From Mucilaginibacter rubeus (GTDB lineage: Bacteria > Bacteroidota > Bacteroidia > Sphingobacteriales > Sphingobacteriaceae), in contig NZ_CP043450.1 of the NCBI RefSeq assembly GCF_003286415.2, positions 3,286,001-3,350,000 on the forward strand: 64,000 bases of DNA, in the 5' to 3' direction. Below the pieces are notes generated by a model, which did not search any database, was not told the origin of the DNA, and saw nothing but the letters and a program-made list of their open reading frames with translations. Made by a program: the position numbers and the translations under genes. Shown here piece after piece: positions 53,352-61,689 of this stretch (within the stretch, counting starts at the first letter, position 1; the number at the start of each line of letters is the position of its first letter).

Positions 53352-54662
53352 TTATTTATTGGGTAATTTTTCAAAATCAATTACAGGTTTCTTTCCTGTT
53401 AGCTCACGGTCATAAGGAGTTTTGAGCTGAATATATTTATTAAAGAAACCGCCGTTTTGCAGGAAAAATTTGTTGCCTTCTTTTCCTCCGGCGTAATCCT
53501 TACGGTAATTGGCATTTGCTGTAGCATCGCCCGTGTATATGGCATGTGTAAGCTCCTGCCAGTTGTTATCGCTATCACCTATCCATTGATTGGTAAAATA
53601 CGCCCTGCGCACCTTATCGCCGTTTTCAGGTTCAAAATTTTCTACAAACGAATATAAATGCGTTAAGTAGGTAGCCTTTTGCGGCCGGGTGAAGCTGGCT
53701 ATTAAGAACCATTTACCGGCTGATACATCTTTAAAATAAGCTGTATAAGTAGTGGTGTGCTTTGCATTGTCAGGCTCGGCGCTTAACAAGAATGCATAGG
53801 CTTGTCCGTCTTTCCATGGGAAAGGCATATAGCTTTGTCCGCCCGAACCCTCATTGCCAAACTCGCCGATATGAACAGTGCTGCCGCTTTTTATCAATTT
53901 AATACGCATGCTATCTGGGATGCTTTTAGGATCTTCGGTATTAAAAGGGCTCCATACCGAAAACAGCACCCGGCGTTCGGTAGCCGAGTTTACCTGCATA
54001 CCAAAATACCCCTCACCAAAACCATCGGCCATAAAATATGAACCTATAACGTCCTGTCCTTTTGGCACTATGATCTCGTTATAAAACCATTTTACTTTAT
54101 TCTCCTTGTCTGCCGCAACTGGATAGCGCAAGTGCACCGAAGGCCCCCTCCTGCCAAAATGGAATGAACTTCCTTTGGTAACATAAGCAATATCATTATC
54201 CGCCTTTTGCAGCGTAACCACCAAATCAGAAACATCAGCATAAACGGCTCCTGTTTTATTGATACCTTTAAGGCTTAGCTTTATATAACCGGGTTCAACA
54301 TGTAGCTTTCCAAAACTAACGGTATCAAATGCTGCATTGCTTAGTTTTTTCACAAAAGCTTTTTTTCCTGCTGATAACTGCAATGTGCTATTGCCTTGCG
54401 GAACACGTACTACCAATGCAAGCTGAATATCCTGCGCGGTACTTAGCCTAAAATAAATATCCGCTGTCGATTTAGGGCTTTTCAGACCTGTTAAACCTTC
54501 ATCGGTGATAGTATCGGGCGCGCTTACCCAGGCATTGCCGCCAAGCGGAATTATATGGCGCAATTTGGTTGCGTCTATACCTGTCTTTTGCGCTACGGCA
54601 AACTTGCTACCGATCGTAATAAATAATAGTGTGAAGTAAAATATGGTCGTTTTCTTAATCAT
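53352..54662 (-). CDS. DUF5077/DUF3472 domain secreted protein
   Basis: A 436-residue secreted protein of unknown function. The start at 54662 is chosen because MIKKTTIFYFTLLFITIGSKFAVAQ is a clean signal peptide; the longer frame from 54734 would put 24 atypical residues in front and bring the start almost onto the operator. Residues about 25-140 resemble DUF5077 (NAWVSAPDTITDEGLTGLKSPKSTADIYFR), and the rest DUF3472 (FYNEIIVPKGQDVIGSYFMADGFGEGYFGMQVNSATERRVLFSVWSPF). Such proteins recur in polysaccharide-utilisation loci and are thought to be carbohydrate-binding or -modifying. It is the first gene of the unit with the Gfo/Idh enzyme. Confidence 0.82.
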   Translation of the reverse strand: MIKKTTIFYFTLLFITIGSKFAVAQKTGIDATKLRHIIPLGGNAWVSAPDTITDEGLTGLKSPKSTADIYFRLSTAQDIQLALVVRVPQGNSTLQLSAGKKAFVKKLSNAAFDTVSFGKLHVEPGYIKLSLKGINKTGAVYADVSDLVVTLQKADNDIAYVTKGSSFHFGRRGPSVHLRYPVAADKENKVKWFYNEIIVPKGQDVIGSYFMADGFGEGYFGMQVNSATERRVLFSVWSPFNTEDPKSIPDSMRIKLIKSGSTVHIGEFGNEGSGGQSYMPFPWKDGQAYAFLLSAEPDNAKHTTTYTAYFKDVSAGKWFLIASFTRPQKATYLTHLYSFVENFEPENGDKVRRAYFTNQWIGDSDNNWQELTHAIYTGDATANANYRKDYAGGKEGNKFFLQNGGFFNKYIQLKTPYDRELTGKKPVIDFEKLPNK

Positions 54663-54743
54663 TGGCTTATCAAGCTGGTACGGATTTATAAATGTAATTG
54701 CATTAATGGCTTTAATAAAAAATAAACAGCGCAATTTTCAACG

Positions 54744-54753
54744 CAAACGTTTG
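54744..54753. promoter_or_regulatory. LacI-type operator upstream of the DUF3472 gene
   Basis: Perfect palindrome CAAACGTTTG in context ACGCAAACGTTTGAA. It lies 82 bp upstream of the chosen start at 54662, consistent with a position over or near the promoter. Confidence 0.75.
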
Positions 54754-55004
54754 AAAAATGGCCATAGTTATCTTTTAAGTGGCATTAATTGAACAGCAGG
54801 CATTTATGGCTTGTGTCGCCATCTCCTAAAAATAAAGACAAACATCACCTCAGGAGCCTTTATTTGTTCAAAACCTTGATTGCAGGCAGACGCATTTATC
54901 ATCAAAACAGATGAATCCTAACGCGGTAACGCCAATATTCAAATCTCCCCTATAACAGTTGAACAAGGTTTATAAATTAGCGGTCGGCAACGCAAAAGGT
55001 TACG

Positions 55005-55014
55005 CAAACGTTTG
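55005..55014. promoter_or_regulatory. LacI-type operator upstream of the LacI gene
   Basis: Palindrome GCAAACGTTTGC (55004-55015), the longest match of the five. It is about 80 bp upstream of the regulator start and suggests autoregulation. Confidence 0.75.
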
Positions 55015-55092
55015 CAATCGAGGCCTAAACAGCTATAATTTGATAATAATCGCTTAACTTTAACTATACAAAACAACGTTAGCCCATAATTA

Positions 55093-56124
55093 ATGCAAAC
55101 AAAGCCAACTACTATAAAAGAAATAGCGCAAATATTAGGCATCTCTGTGTCTACAGTTTCAAGGGCCTTGCATGACCATCCCAGCATAGGGCTAACCACA
55201 AGGGCGAAAGTTAAAAAACTGGCCGGCGAACTCAATTACGAGCCCAATCAAACAGCCATCTTTTTGCAAAAAGGCAAAACTCTAACTATAGGAGTTATTT
55301 TACCAGAACTTTCGGAAGCATTCTTTTCATCGGCTATAAGTGCCATTGAAGATACCGCTTATAAAAAGAACTATACGGTATTGCTAGCGCAATCACACGA
55401 TGACGAGCAAAAAGAAAAGCAACTGGTTGAAAAAATGAAAAATCACCGGGTTGATGGTTTATTGGTATCGGTTGGAAAAAATACATCCTCCTACCAGCAT
55501 TTCGAAAATTTAAAAAAGTATAATATCCCGGTTGTTTATTTCGACAGGATCCCATCTATTCCCAACATCCATTATGTGGCCTGCAATATGGAGATTGGCA
55601 CCATTGAAGCCGTCAGTTATCTTTTGAAAAAAGGCCACCGCGCCATTGGTATGATCAACGGGCCACAAACCATGGTAGCCACCGGCGAGCGTAAAGAGGG
55701 CTACATCAAAGCCATGACTAAAAACAGGCTCAAGTATGATCCATCGCTTATAGTTTCCTGCGATTTGACCGAAGAAGGCACCAAAAAAGCTTTGGATGAA
55801 CTGTTGGCCAGCAAACGCAAACCAACCGCCATTGTAACCTTTAATGATTACGTGGCGCTTTTTGCCATTAAGCATGCGGTCAAATTAAATATCAAGGTCA
55901 ATAAAGATCTGGAATTTGTAAGCTACGCCAATTTACCACTCATCAACTATATGGAGAATATTCCAGCAGCTTCGGTTGAGCAATTTCCTTATTTACAGGG
56001 ACAAAAGGCAACTGATATCCTCATGGACCTGCTGCATCACCAGGGCACAGGCGGCAACGAACCGAGCGCCTTTTATAAGGTGATCATTGAATCGCAGCTG
56101 GTCGAAAACAAAAAACAAGACTAA
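55093..56124 (+). CDS. LacI-family transcriptional regulator
   Basis: A 343-residue LacI/PurR-type regulator. The N-terminal HTH and hinge are TTIKEIAQILGISVSTVSRALHDHPSIGLTTRAKVKKLAGELNYEPNQTA. The periplasmic-binding-protein-like sensor follows (TIGVILPELSEAFFSSAISAIEDTAYKKNYTVLLAQS ... VDGLLVSVGKNT). The family binds palindromes with a central CG, which fits the CAAACGTTTG sites here, including one in its own promoter. Likely effector is a sugar or sugar derivative taken up by the SusC/SusD pair. It is 75 bp from the downstream kinase-like gene, but an operator lies between them. Confidence 0.94.
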   Translation: MQTKPTTIKEIAQILGISVSTVSRALHDHPSIGLTTRAKVKKLAGELNYEPNQTAIFLQKGKTLTIGVILPELSEAFFSSAISAIEDTAYKKNYTVLLAQSHDDEQKEKQLVEKMKNHRVDGLLVSVGKNTSSYQHFENLKKYNIPVVYFDRIPSIPNIHYVACNMEIGTIEAVSYLLKKGHRAIGMINGPQTMVATGERKEGYIKAMTKNRLKYDPSLIVSCDLTEEGTKKALDELLASKRKPTAIVTFNDYVALFAIKHAVKLNIKVNKDLEFVSYANLPLINYMENIPAASVEQFPYLQGQKATDILMDLLHHQGTGGNEPSAFYKVIIESQLVENKKQD

Positions 56125-56136
56125 ATAAAAAACACT

Positions 56137-56146
56137 CAAACGTTTG
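56137..56146. promoter_or_regulatory. LacI-type operator between LacI and kinase-like genes
   Basis: Perfect palindrome CAAACGTTTG in context CTCAAACGTTTGCGCA. It starts 13 bp after the LacI stop and 54 bp before the kinase-like start, so the kinase gene probably has a separately controlled promoter. Confidence 0.72.
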
Positions 56147-56199
56147 CGCATGGCTATCGCTTTTCAATTAGCTATGTTTGAATAGTTAACAGCTATAAT

Positions 56200-57285
56200 A
56201 TGTTTAATGATATCCTTATAAATTTTGGATTAAACGTTTCTGAATATAATATTAAGCCCTTTGGTTCGGGCTTAATAAATCATACTTATAAAATAAATAA
56301 TGCTAACCAGGCATTTATCCTGCAGCAAATCAACGATTCGGTTTTTAAACACCCGGATCATATTGATAATAACCTTGCGCTAATCAAGCAATACCTTGAC
56401 GAAACTAATCCGGGCTATTTGTTTGTTGCACCGTTAAAAAGCAAAACCGGAAAATCTATCATTCAATCTGCCGACGGCAAATTCTATCGCCTGTTTCCGT
56501 TCATTGAAGGATCGCATACGGTAAACTTTTTACAGGATACAAAAGAAGCCTACAGTGCCGCAGTGCAGTTTGGCAGGTTTACGCGTCTTTTAAACCATTT
56601 TGATATCAACAAGCTTGAATATACCCTTACAGATTTCCATAACTTGAAACTGCGGTTTAAGCAATTTGAACAAGGTTTACAAACAGCAGCTGATGAAAAA
56701 CTAAAACAAGCTGCTGGCGAAATAGAGAAAGCACGTACTTATATTGACATATTGCATACCTATAATCAGTTTACTGCAAACAGTGAAATTAAACTGCGCG
56801 TAATACATCACGACACCAAAATAAACAATGTGTTGTTTGACGATAAACAAAACGCGCTTTGCCTTGTCGATCTTGACACCGTGATGCCGGGTTATTATTT
56901 AAGCGATGTTGGCGATATGATGCGCACCTATCTCTCCCCTGCCAATGAAGAAGAAAAAGACCTTGATCAGATCATCATCAGGACTGATTTTTTCAGGGCG
57001 ATATACAAGGGATACATGAGCGAAATGGGTACCATCCTTACCGAAACCGAGAAACAGTACTTCATTTTTTCGGGCAAGATGATGATCTATATGCAGGGGC
57101 TTCGCTTTTTAACCGACTTTTTAAATAACGATATTTATTACGGCGCGCAATACGAAGGGCATAATTTAGTCAGGGCTAAAAACCAGTTCAAATTGCTTGA
57201 AGGTTATACTAATGCCGAACCTCAATTTAAAGAAATAATTGCCGGAGTTGATAAAGAATTACTGGCTACTACCGATGGCATTTAG
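56200..57285 (+). CDS. Phosphotransferase (N-acetylhexosamine 1-kinase/choline kinase-like)
   Basis: A 361-residue cytoplasmic aminoglycoside-phosphotransferase-fold kinase. The catalytic loop is VIHHDTKINNVLF (H203-H-D205, N209-N210) and the metal-binding segment is LVDLDTVMPG (D224, D226). The N-terminal lobe has PFGSGLINHTYKI, a nucleotide-loop equivalent, then AFILQQIN with a lysine-replacing QQ context. Proteins like this near sugar regulators are often N-acetylhexosamine kinases (NahK), so anomeric phosphorylation of a released sugar is a good guess. Choline or homoserine kinase-like activity cannot be excluded. LacI control is supported by the operator 54 bp upstream. Confidence 0.8.
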   Translation: MFNDILINFGLNVSEYNIKPFGSGLINHTYKINNANQAFILQQINDSVFKHPDHIDNNLALIKQYLDETNPGYLFVAPLKSKTGKSIIQSADGKFYRLFPFIEGSHTVNFLQDTKEAYSAAVQFGRFTRLLNHFDINKLEYTLTDFHNLKLRFKQFEQGLQTAADEKLKQAAGEIEKARTYIDILHTYNQFTANSEIKLRVIHHDTKINNVLFDDKQNALCLVDLDTVMPGYYLSDVGDMMRTYLSPANEEEKDLDQIIIRTDFFRAIYKGYMSEMGTILTETEKQYFIFSGKMMIYMQGLRFLTDFLNNDIYYGAQYEGHNLVRAKNQFKLLEGYTNAEPQFKEIIAGVDKELLATTDGI

Positions 57286-57412
57286 CGCTTAGGTAACCAT
57301 GCCGACCGATATAATGTTACCAACAAACCTTGCACAACCCTCGCTAAATTCATACTTTCGACGCCCATATCAGCAAGCACCGGTATAGGTCAACGCGTTG
57401 AGAGCAGGATTT

Positions 57413-59266
57413 ATGAAAGTAATTATAGCCGAAAAACCATCTGTAGCCAGGGATATCGCCAAAGTTTTTGGGGCAACTACCAAAAAGGATGGCTATATCG
57501 AAGGTAAAGGGTTTACCTTTACCTGGGCTTTCGGTCACCTGTTACAGCTGGCCGCCCCGCAGGAATACGGCTATTACGGATGGAGTGTTCAGCACCTGCC
57601 CATGCTGCCACCCAAATTTAAACTGTCTATCCGCAAGGTAAAAACCAAGGATGGCGTGGTAGATGACCCATCGGTAAAAAAGCAACTTGATACCATCCAA
57701 AAGCTATTTGATGAAGCCAGCGAAATCATTGTGGCGACGGATGCCGGGCGCGAGGGAGAGCTTATCTTCCGTTATATTTACTACTACTTAAAGTGTAAAA
57801 AACCATTCAAAAGGCTTTGGATCTCATCACAAACAGATGAGGCTATCAAAGAGGGTTTCCGCAACCTGAAACCGGGAAGCGATTATGATACACTGTTCAA
57901 TTCGGCCCATTGCCGTTCTCAATCAGATTGGTTAGTGGGTATGAATGCCACGCAAGCCTTGAGCCTTTCGTCGGGCATTCGTGGTGCCGTGCTTTCATTG
58001 GGCCGGGTACAAACCCCTACCCTTGCCATGATCTGTTCGCGGTACCTCGAAAACAAAAACTTTGTTCCCGAAACATTTTACCAGGTAAGTATCCACCCGG
58101 ATAAAGACGGACAGGTATTTAAAGCCATATCGGCCGAAAATTATAAAACAAAGGAAGAAGCGCAGGCCGTACTCGACCAGGTTCAGGATGTTGACGGTGG
58201 TTTTCCACAGGGTGGCCATATTTTACAGGTAGAAGCCAAACCACGTAAAGAACCACCTCCTTTATTGCACGATTTGAGCAGCCTGCAACAGGAAGCCAAT
58301 AAGCGCAAAGGTTTTACTGCCGATCAAACGCTTAACATCCTCCAAAACTTATATGAAAACAAGCTGGTTACGTATCCCCGTACCGGCAGCCGCTATATAG
58401 GTGATGATGTATTTGCAGGTGTGCCTGCGCTGATTGAAAAACTGGAACAGCATCCGCTTTTTGGCAAACAAGCTACCGCTTTAGGCAGCGCTACACTTAA
58501 CAAACGAAGTGTAAACGCAAAAAAAGTAACGGATCACCACGCAGTACTCACAACCGGCGAAAACCCGCATCAACTTTCTGCTGATCAGCAGGCTGTTTAT
58601 GATATGGTAGCCGGTCGTATGCTCGAAGCTTTTCACCAGGATTGCATTAAGGAGGTGACCAAGATTGTTGTACAATCGGGCGCGAAATTCAATGCCAGCG
58701 GAACGGTGATCCATACTGCCGGATGGAGGTCTGTATTTAACGATAAAGAAGACGATAAAAAAGACGAAGAGAACGCTACCTTACCTAAAGTTACCCAAGG
58801 CGAAAATCTGCCGATAACAGCCAAAGCTTTACTTGAAAAACAAACCAAACCCAGGCCCTTATATAACGAAGCCACGCTGCTTAAAGCACTAGAAACAGCA
58901 GGCAAAGAGATTGATGACGAAGAGCTACGCTATGCCATGAAGGATAGCGGCTTGGGAACTCCTGCGACAAGGGCTTCCATCATCGAAACGCTGATTAAGC
59001 GCAATTATATCATCAGGGAAAAGAAAAACCTGGTGCCCACAACTACAGGCATCGCTGTTTACGAAGTAGTAAAAAATCAACAAATAGCCCAGGCCGAACT
59101 TACAGGAAATTGGGAAAAGCGCCTCGAGGAGATCCGTTCAGGAGCTTCAGTTACTGATTTTCAGAATGAGATTAAAACCTATACCCGCGCCATTACTTCT
59201 GAACTACTGGCGCAAGGTAAATCATTAAAAATCCCGGCTGCGCAAACAACCGGGGTTAAGGCTTAA
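57413..59266 (+). CDS. topB: DNA topoisomerase III
   Basis: A 617-residue type IA topoisomerase. The Toprim domain has MKVIIAEKPSVARDIAKVFGA and EIIVATDAGREGELIFRYIYYYL (the D-x-G-REGE acidic cluster). The active-site region is NKLVTYPRTGSRYIGDD, with the catalytic Tyr of TYPRT. A later motif is LKALETAGKEIDDEELRYAMKDSGLGTPATRASIIETLIKRNYI. The ATG at 57413 (preceded by GAGAGCAGGATTT) is preferred over an in-frame TTG at 57398, since homologues begin with MKVIIAEKPS. It decatenates DNA during replication and recombination. It is convergent with the sulfatase operon. Confidence 0.95.
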   Translation: MKVIIAEKPSVARDIAKVFGATTKKDGYIEGKGFTFTWAFGHLLQLAAPQEYGYYGWSVQHLPMLPPKFKLSIRKVKTKDGVVDDPSVKKQLDTIQKLFDEASEIIVATDAGREGELIFRYIYYYLKCKKPFKRLWISSQTDEAIKEGFRNLKPGSDYDTLFNSAHCRSQSDWLVGMNATQALSLSSGIRGAVLSLGRVQTPTLAMICSRYLENKNFVPETFYQVSIHPDKDGQVFKAISAENYKTKEEAQAVLDQVQDVDGGFPQGGHILQVEAKPRKEPPPLLHDLSSLQQEANKRKGFTADQTLNILQNLYENKLVTYPRTGSRYIGDDVFAGVPALIEKLEQHPLFGKQATALGSATLNKRSVNAKKVTDHHAVLTTGENPHQLSADQQAVYDMVAGRMLEAFHQDCIKEVTKIVVQSGAKFNASGTVIHTAGWRSVFNDKEDDKKDEENATLPKVTQGENLPITAKALLEKQTKPRPLYNEATLLKALETAGKEIDDEELRYAMKDSGLGTPATRASIIETLIKRNYIIREKKNLVPTTTGIAVYEVVKNQQIAQAELTGNWEKRLEEIRSGASVTDFQNEIKTYTRAITSELLAQGKSLKIPAAQTTGVKA

Positions 59267-59272
59267 TAAAAA

Positions 59273-59358
59273 ATGTTATTGCGAGCGAAGCGCGGCAATC
59301 GCACGGAAGCATGTTCGCCCTGTATAGCATGCGATTGCCGCGCTTCGCTCAATGACAT
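59273..59358. repeat. Large REP-like inverted repeat between convergent genes
   Basis: Arms ATGTTATTGCGAGCGAAGCG.. (from 59273) and ..CGCTTCGCTCAATGACAT (to 59358) pair over about 28 bp with one mismatch and a 2-nt bulge, around a roughly 26-nt centre that contains GCATG/CATGC mini-arms. The 'TTG-CGAGCGAAGCG-CGGCAATCGCA' type is a dispersed repeat. It sits 7 bp after the topB stop and 6 bp before the sulfatase stop, where it could also serve as a bidirectional terminator (T-tract TTTTT downstream at 59361-59365). Confidence 0.75.
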
Positions 59359-59363
59359 GGTTT

Positions 59364-60947
59364 TTACAACCCTTTAGTAGTATTCCAATCAACAACGCCA
59401 ACTTTTTTCGCCCATCCCAGATATTCCACTTCCAGCGCTTTAACTTTATCTGGATACTTACCGGCAAGGTTGTTTATCTCCGACCGGTCGGCTTCCAGAT
59501 CATATAATTCCCAGGGCTCACCAATCTCAGCGACTAATTTCCAGTGGCCTTTTCTTATGGCCCTGCTGCCCTCATGTTCCCAAAACAAAGTTTCATTGCC
59601 TGTGTAAGGCTTCCTATTAAAGGCATCAACTAAACTGATACCCGCCAAAGATGTTAGTTGCCGGTTTTTGAATTGAGTTGGATACGATATGCCGGCAAGT
59701 TCAAGGCAGGTAGGCATCAGGTCAATCAAATGACCCGGACTATCATTGGAGCTCCCGGCCTTTATGTGCCCGGGATACCAGGCTATAAGCGGTGTCGCTA
59801 TGCCTCCTTCGTGCGTGTTGCGTTTGAATAACTTAAACGGTGTATTGCTTACGTTTGCCCAGGGGATCTCATAACTGTCGATTGAATTTACAGAACCCGG
59901 CGAGCCATTTTTTTGAATTACGGTCGATAAGCTTTTAACCTCATCGGCGCTGCCGCCATTGTCTGACGCAAACAGGACAATGGTATTTTTATCTTTTCCC
60001 AATTGCTTCAGTTTGCTCATGATCTCACCAATACAGGCATCCATGCGGTAAACCATGGCAGCGTAAATGGCCATACGGGTATCCCATTTATCTTTGTCTT
60101 CGGGAGATAGTGAATCCCAGTCCGGCGCGCGTTTATCCCTGGCCGATAGTTGCCATTGTTTTTTGATGATACCTGCCGCAAGCTGTTTTTCATAGCGCTG
60201 TTTCCGTAACACATCCCAGCCTTTAAAGTATTGGCCTTTAAACTTCGCTATATCTTCGGGCAGCGCCTGTATAGGCCAGTGCGGGGCATTATAAGCTACA
60301 TACATAAAAAAAGGCTTTTGCTGATCTTTGATCTCATCTAATGATTTAATCGCGAAATCAGTAATAGCCTGCGTCAGGTATTTCGAGGTATCACTTCGGG
60401 TGATCTCCCTGTCATTCAGCATAAAGGTGATCTTGCTGCCATCATTATACAACGGCGCCGAATTAAAATAACTGCTGCCGTTATTCAGCATGGTAAATGA
60501 TTTATCAAACCCGCGGTTGTAGGCTAAGGCAGATTGCTGCAGCCCCACATGCCATTTGCCGGATACTATGGTATTATAACCGGCTTCATCTTTCAGCAAC
60601 TCGGCAATGGTGGCGCTATGATCATTTAAATAGCCCTGGTAAGCTGGCGAGCCTTTATATTTCACCATGTCGCCAACACCGGCCTGGTGCGGATACAAAC
60701 CGGTTAACAACGCCGCCCGCGAGGGGCAGCACCTGCCAGCATTATAAAACTGCGTCATCTTCAGGCCTTCGCGGGCAAGTCTGTCAATATTAGGTGTGCT
60801 GATCTCTGAGCCGAAACAGCCAATATCAGAAAAGCCCATATCGTCGGCCAGAATGATGACGATATTGGGCTTTTGTTTAGGGGCCTGCGCAAATGCAGGC
60901 CCCATGTAAAATATAGCGATAAGTAAGTAGCTGATTTTTTTAAGCAT
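59364..60947 (-). CDS. Sulfatase (formylglycine-dependent, arylsulfatase family S1)
   Basis: A 527-residue secreted sulfatase (signal peptide MLKKISYLLIAIFYMGPAFAQ). Metal-binding Asp pair: IILADDMGFSDIGCFGSEISTPNID. The sulfatase signature is C73-C-P-S-R (AGRCCPSRAALLTGLYPHQAG); Cys73 would be converted to formylglycine. Later motifs: SGKWHVG (catalytic Lys) and IVLFASDNGGSAD (metal-binding Asp-Asn). It hydrolyses sulfate esters, substrate unknown. It is the last gene of the operon, 8 bp after the rhodanese-thioredoxin gene. Confidence 0.95.
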   Translation of the reverse strand: MLKKISYLLIAIFYMGPAFAQAPKQKPNIVIILADDMGFSDIGCFGSEISTPNIDRLAREGLKMTQFYNAGRCCPSRAALLTGLYPHQAGVGDMVKYKGSPAYQGYLNDHSATIAELLKDEAGYNTIVSGKWHVGLQQSALAYNRGFDKSFTMLNNGSSYFNSAPLYNDGSKITFMLNDREITRSDTSKYLTQAITDFAIKSLDEIKDQQKPFFMYVAYNAPHWPIQALPEDIAKFKGQYFKGWDVLRKQRYEKQLAAGIIKKQWQLSARDKRAPDWDSLSPEDKDKWDTRMAIYAAMVYRMDACIGEIMSKLKQLGKDKNTIVLFASDNGGSADEVKSLSTVIQKNGSPGSVNSIDSYEIPWANVSNTPFKLFKRNTHEGGIATPLIAWYPGHIKAGSSNDSPGHLIDLMPTCLELAGISYPTQFKNRQLTSLAGISLVDAFNRKPYTGNETLFWEHEGSRAIRKGHWKLVAEIGEPWELYDLEADRSEINNLAGKYPDKVKALEVEYLGWAKKVGVVDWNTTKGL

Positions 60948-60955
60948 GGCTATGT

Positions 60956-61687
60956 TTATTTGCCGCTTGCCGCCAAACCGGTTTTGGCTTGTTCGGCAAC
61001 TGCTTCAATTTGTGTGGTTGATGAAAAGCCCTGCTTTTTCCAAACTTCCTTGCCGTTTTTATACAATACCAGCGTTGGCAGTACATTCACTTTTAGCTCT
61101 TTGGCTAAGTTGGTATTGTCATAAACCTCAATACTTATTACTTTGGGCGTAAAAGCGGTATTGGCCTTTAGCGAATCAAGTACCGGTACCAGTTTTTTGC
61201 AGGCCCCGCAATACCTCGACCCAAAATCAACCAATACTAAAGATGATGATGCCGCCAGTTCATTAAACTGGGCTTTTGACAGCGACACACCTTTTTTTGT
61301 TGTTGAAATGATAGGATACCCCGAACCTATCCAGTTGGCCAAACCACCCGGCAATTCCTCAACATCCTTGAAGCCTTTAGCCCGCAACTCGCGTGAAAGT
61401 ACTGTGCTGCGGCCATTTGCTATCGAGTAAACAAAAGTTGGCTTTTCCTTGCTCAAGCCATCCAGTTTTTGCTGATAATCTGCAGCTTTGGCATCAACAT
61501 TTACGGCACCTTTAATATGGTTCTGCGCAAACTCTTCTGCCGAACGCGCATCCAGGATCTGCGGCTCTTTTGCTTGTTTCAATTTAGCCGCAAAGGCTTC
61601 AAGCGATAATAAAACCGGCGACTGCGCTTTTACCTCGCCAATAAAAACCACCAGTAAGGCAAGCAATGCAATTTTTAAGCTTTTCAT
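60956..61687 (-). CDS. Secreted rhodanese-like/thioredoxin fusion protein
   Basis: A 243-residue exported protein (signal peptide MKSLKIALLALLVVFIGEVKA). Residues about 25-125 form a rhodanese domain (QILDARSAEEFAQNHIKGAVNV, ELPGGLANWIGSGYPI). Its usual catalytic cysteine is replaced: the loop reads VYS88IANGRS where active enzymes have VYC. Residues about 140-235 form a thioredoxin domain with redox motif C160-G-A-C163 (RYCGACKKLVP) and cis-Pro VLPTLVLY. The rhodanese domain is probably non-catalytic or a binding module, while the thioredoxin can be active. It lies between two sulfatase genes (2 and 8 bp gaps), suggesting a role in sulfur handling or in disulfide/cysteine care of the sulfatases. 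Confidence 0.88.
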   Translation of the reverse strand: MKSLKIALLALLVVFIGEVKAQSPVLLSLEAFAAKLKQAKEPQILDARSAEEFAQNHIKGAVNVDAKAADYQQKLDGLSKEKPTFVYSIANGRSTVLSRELRAKGFKDVEELPGGLANWIGSGYPIISTTKKGVSLSKAQFNELAASSSLVLVDFGSRYCGACKKLVPVLDSLKANTAFTPKVISIEVYDNTNLAKELKVNVLPTLVLYKNGKEVWKKQGFSSTTQIEAVAEQAKTGLAASGK

Positions 61688-61689
61688 AA

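Larger units (their letters stand above)
54663..55092. promoter_or_regulatory. Divergent control region between DUF3472 and LacI genes
   Basis: These 430 bp contain no credible gene. They hold two LacI-type operators, one near each end (54744-54753 and 55005-55014), so each divergent unit has its own site. A 98-residue antisense frame (54939-55235) overlaps the LacI start and is not credited. Confidence 0.6.

Noticed and set aside
53352..54734. Longer start for the DUF3472 gene (54734)
   Set aside because: The extra 24 residues precede a clean signal peptide, and the start would lie 10 bp from the LacI operator; 54662 is preferred.
54939..55235. A 98-codon minus-strand frame
   Set aside because: It is antisense to the start of the LacI gene and spans the operator; no protein-like features.
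57398..57412. TTG start for topoisomerase III
   Set aside because: The ATG at 57413 gives the conserved MKVIIAEKPS N-terminus.
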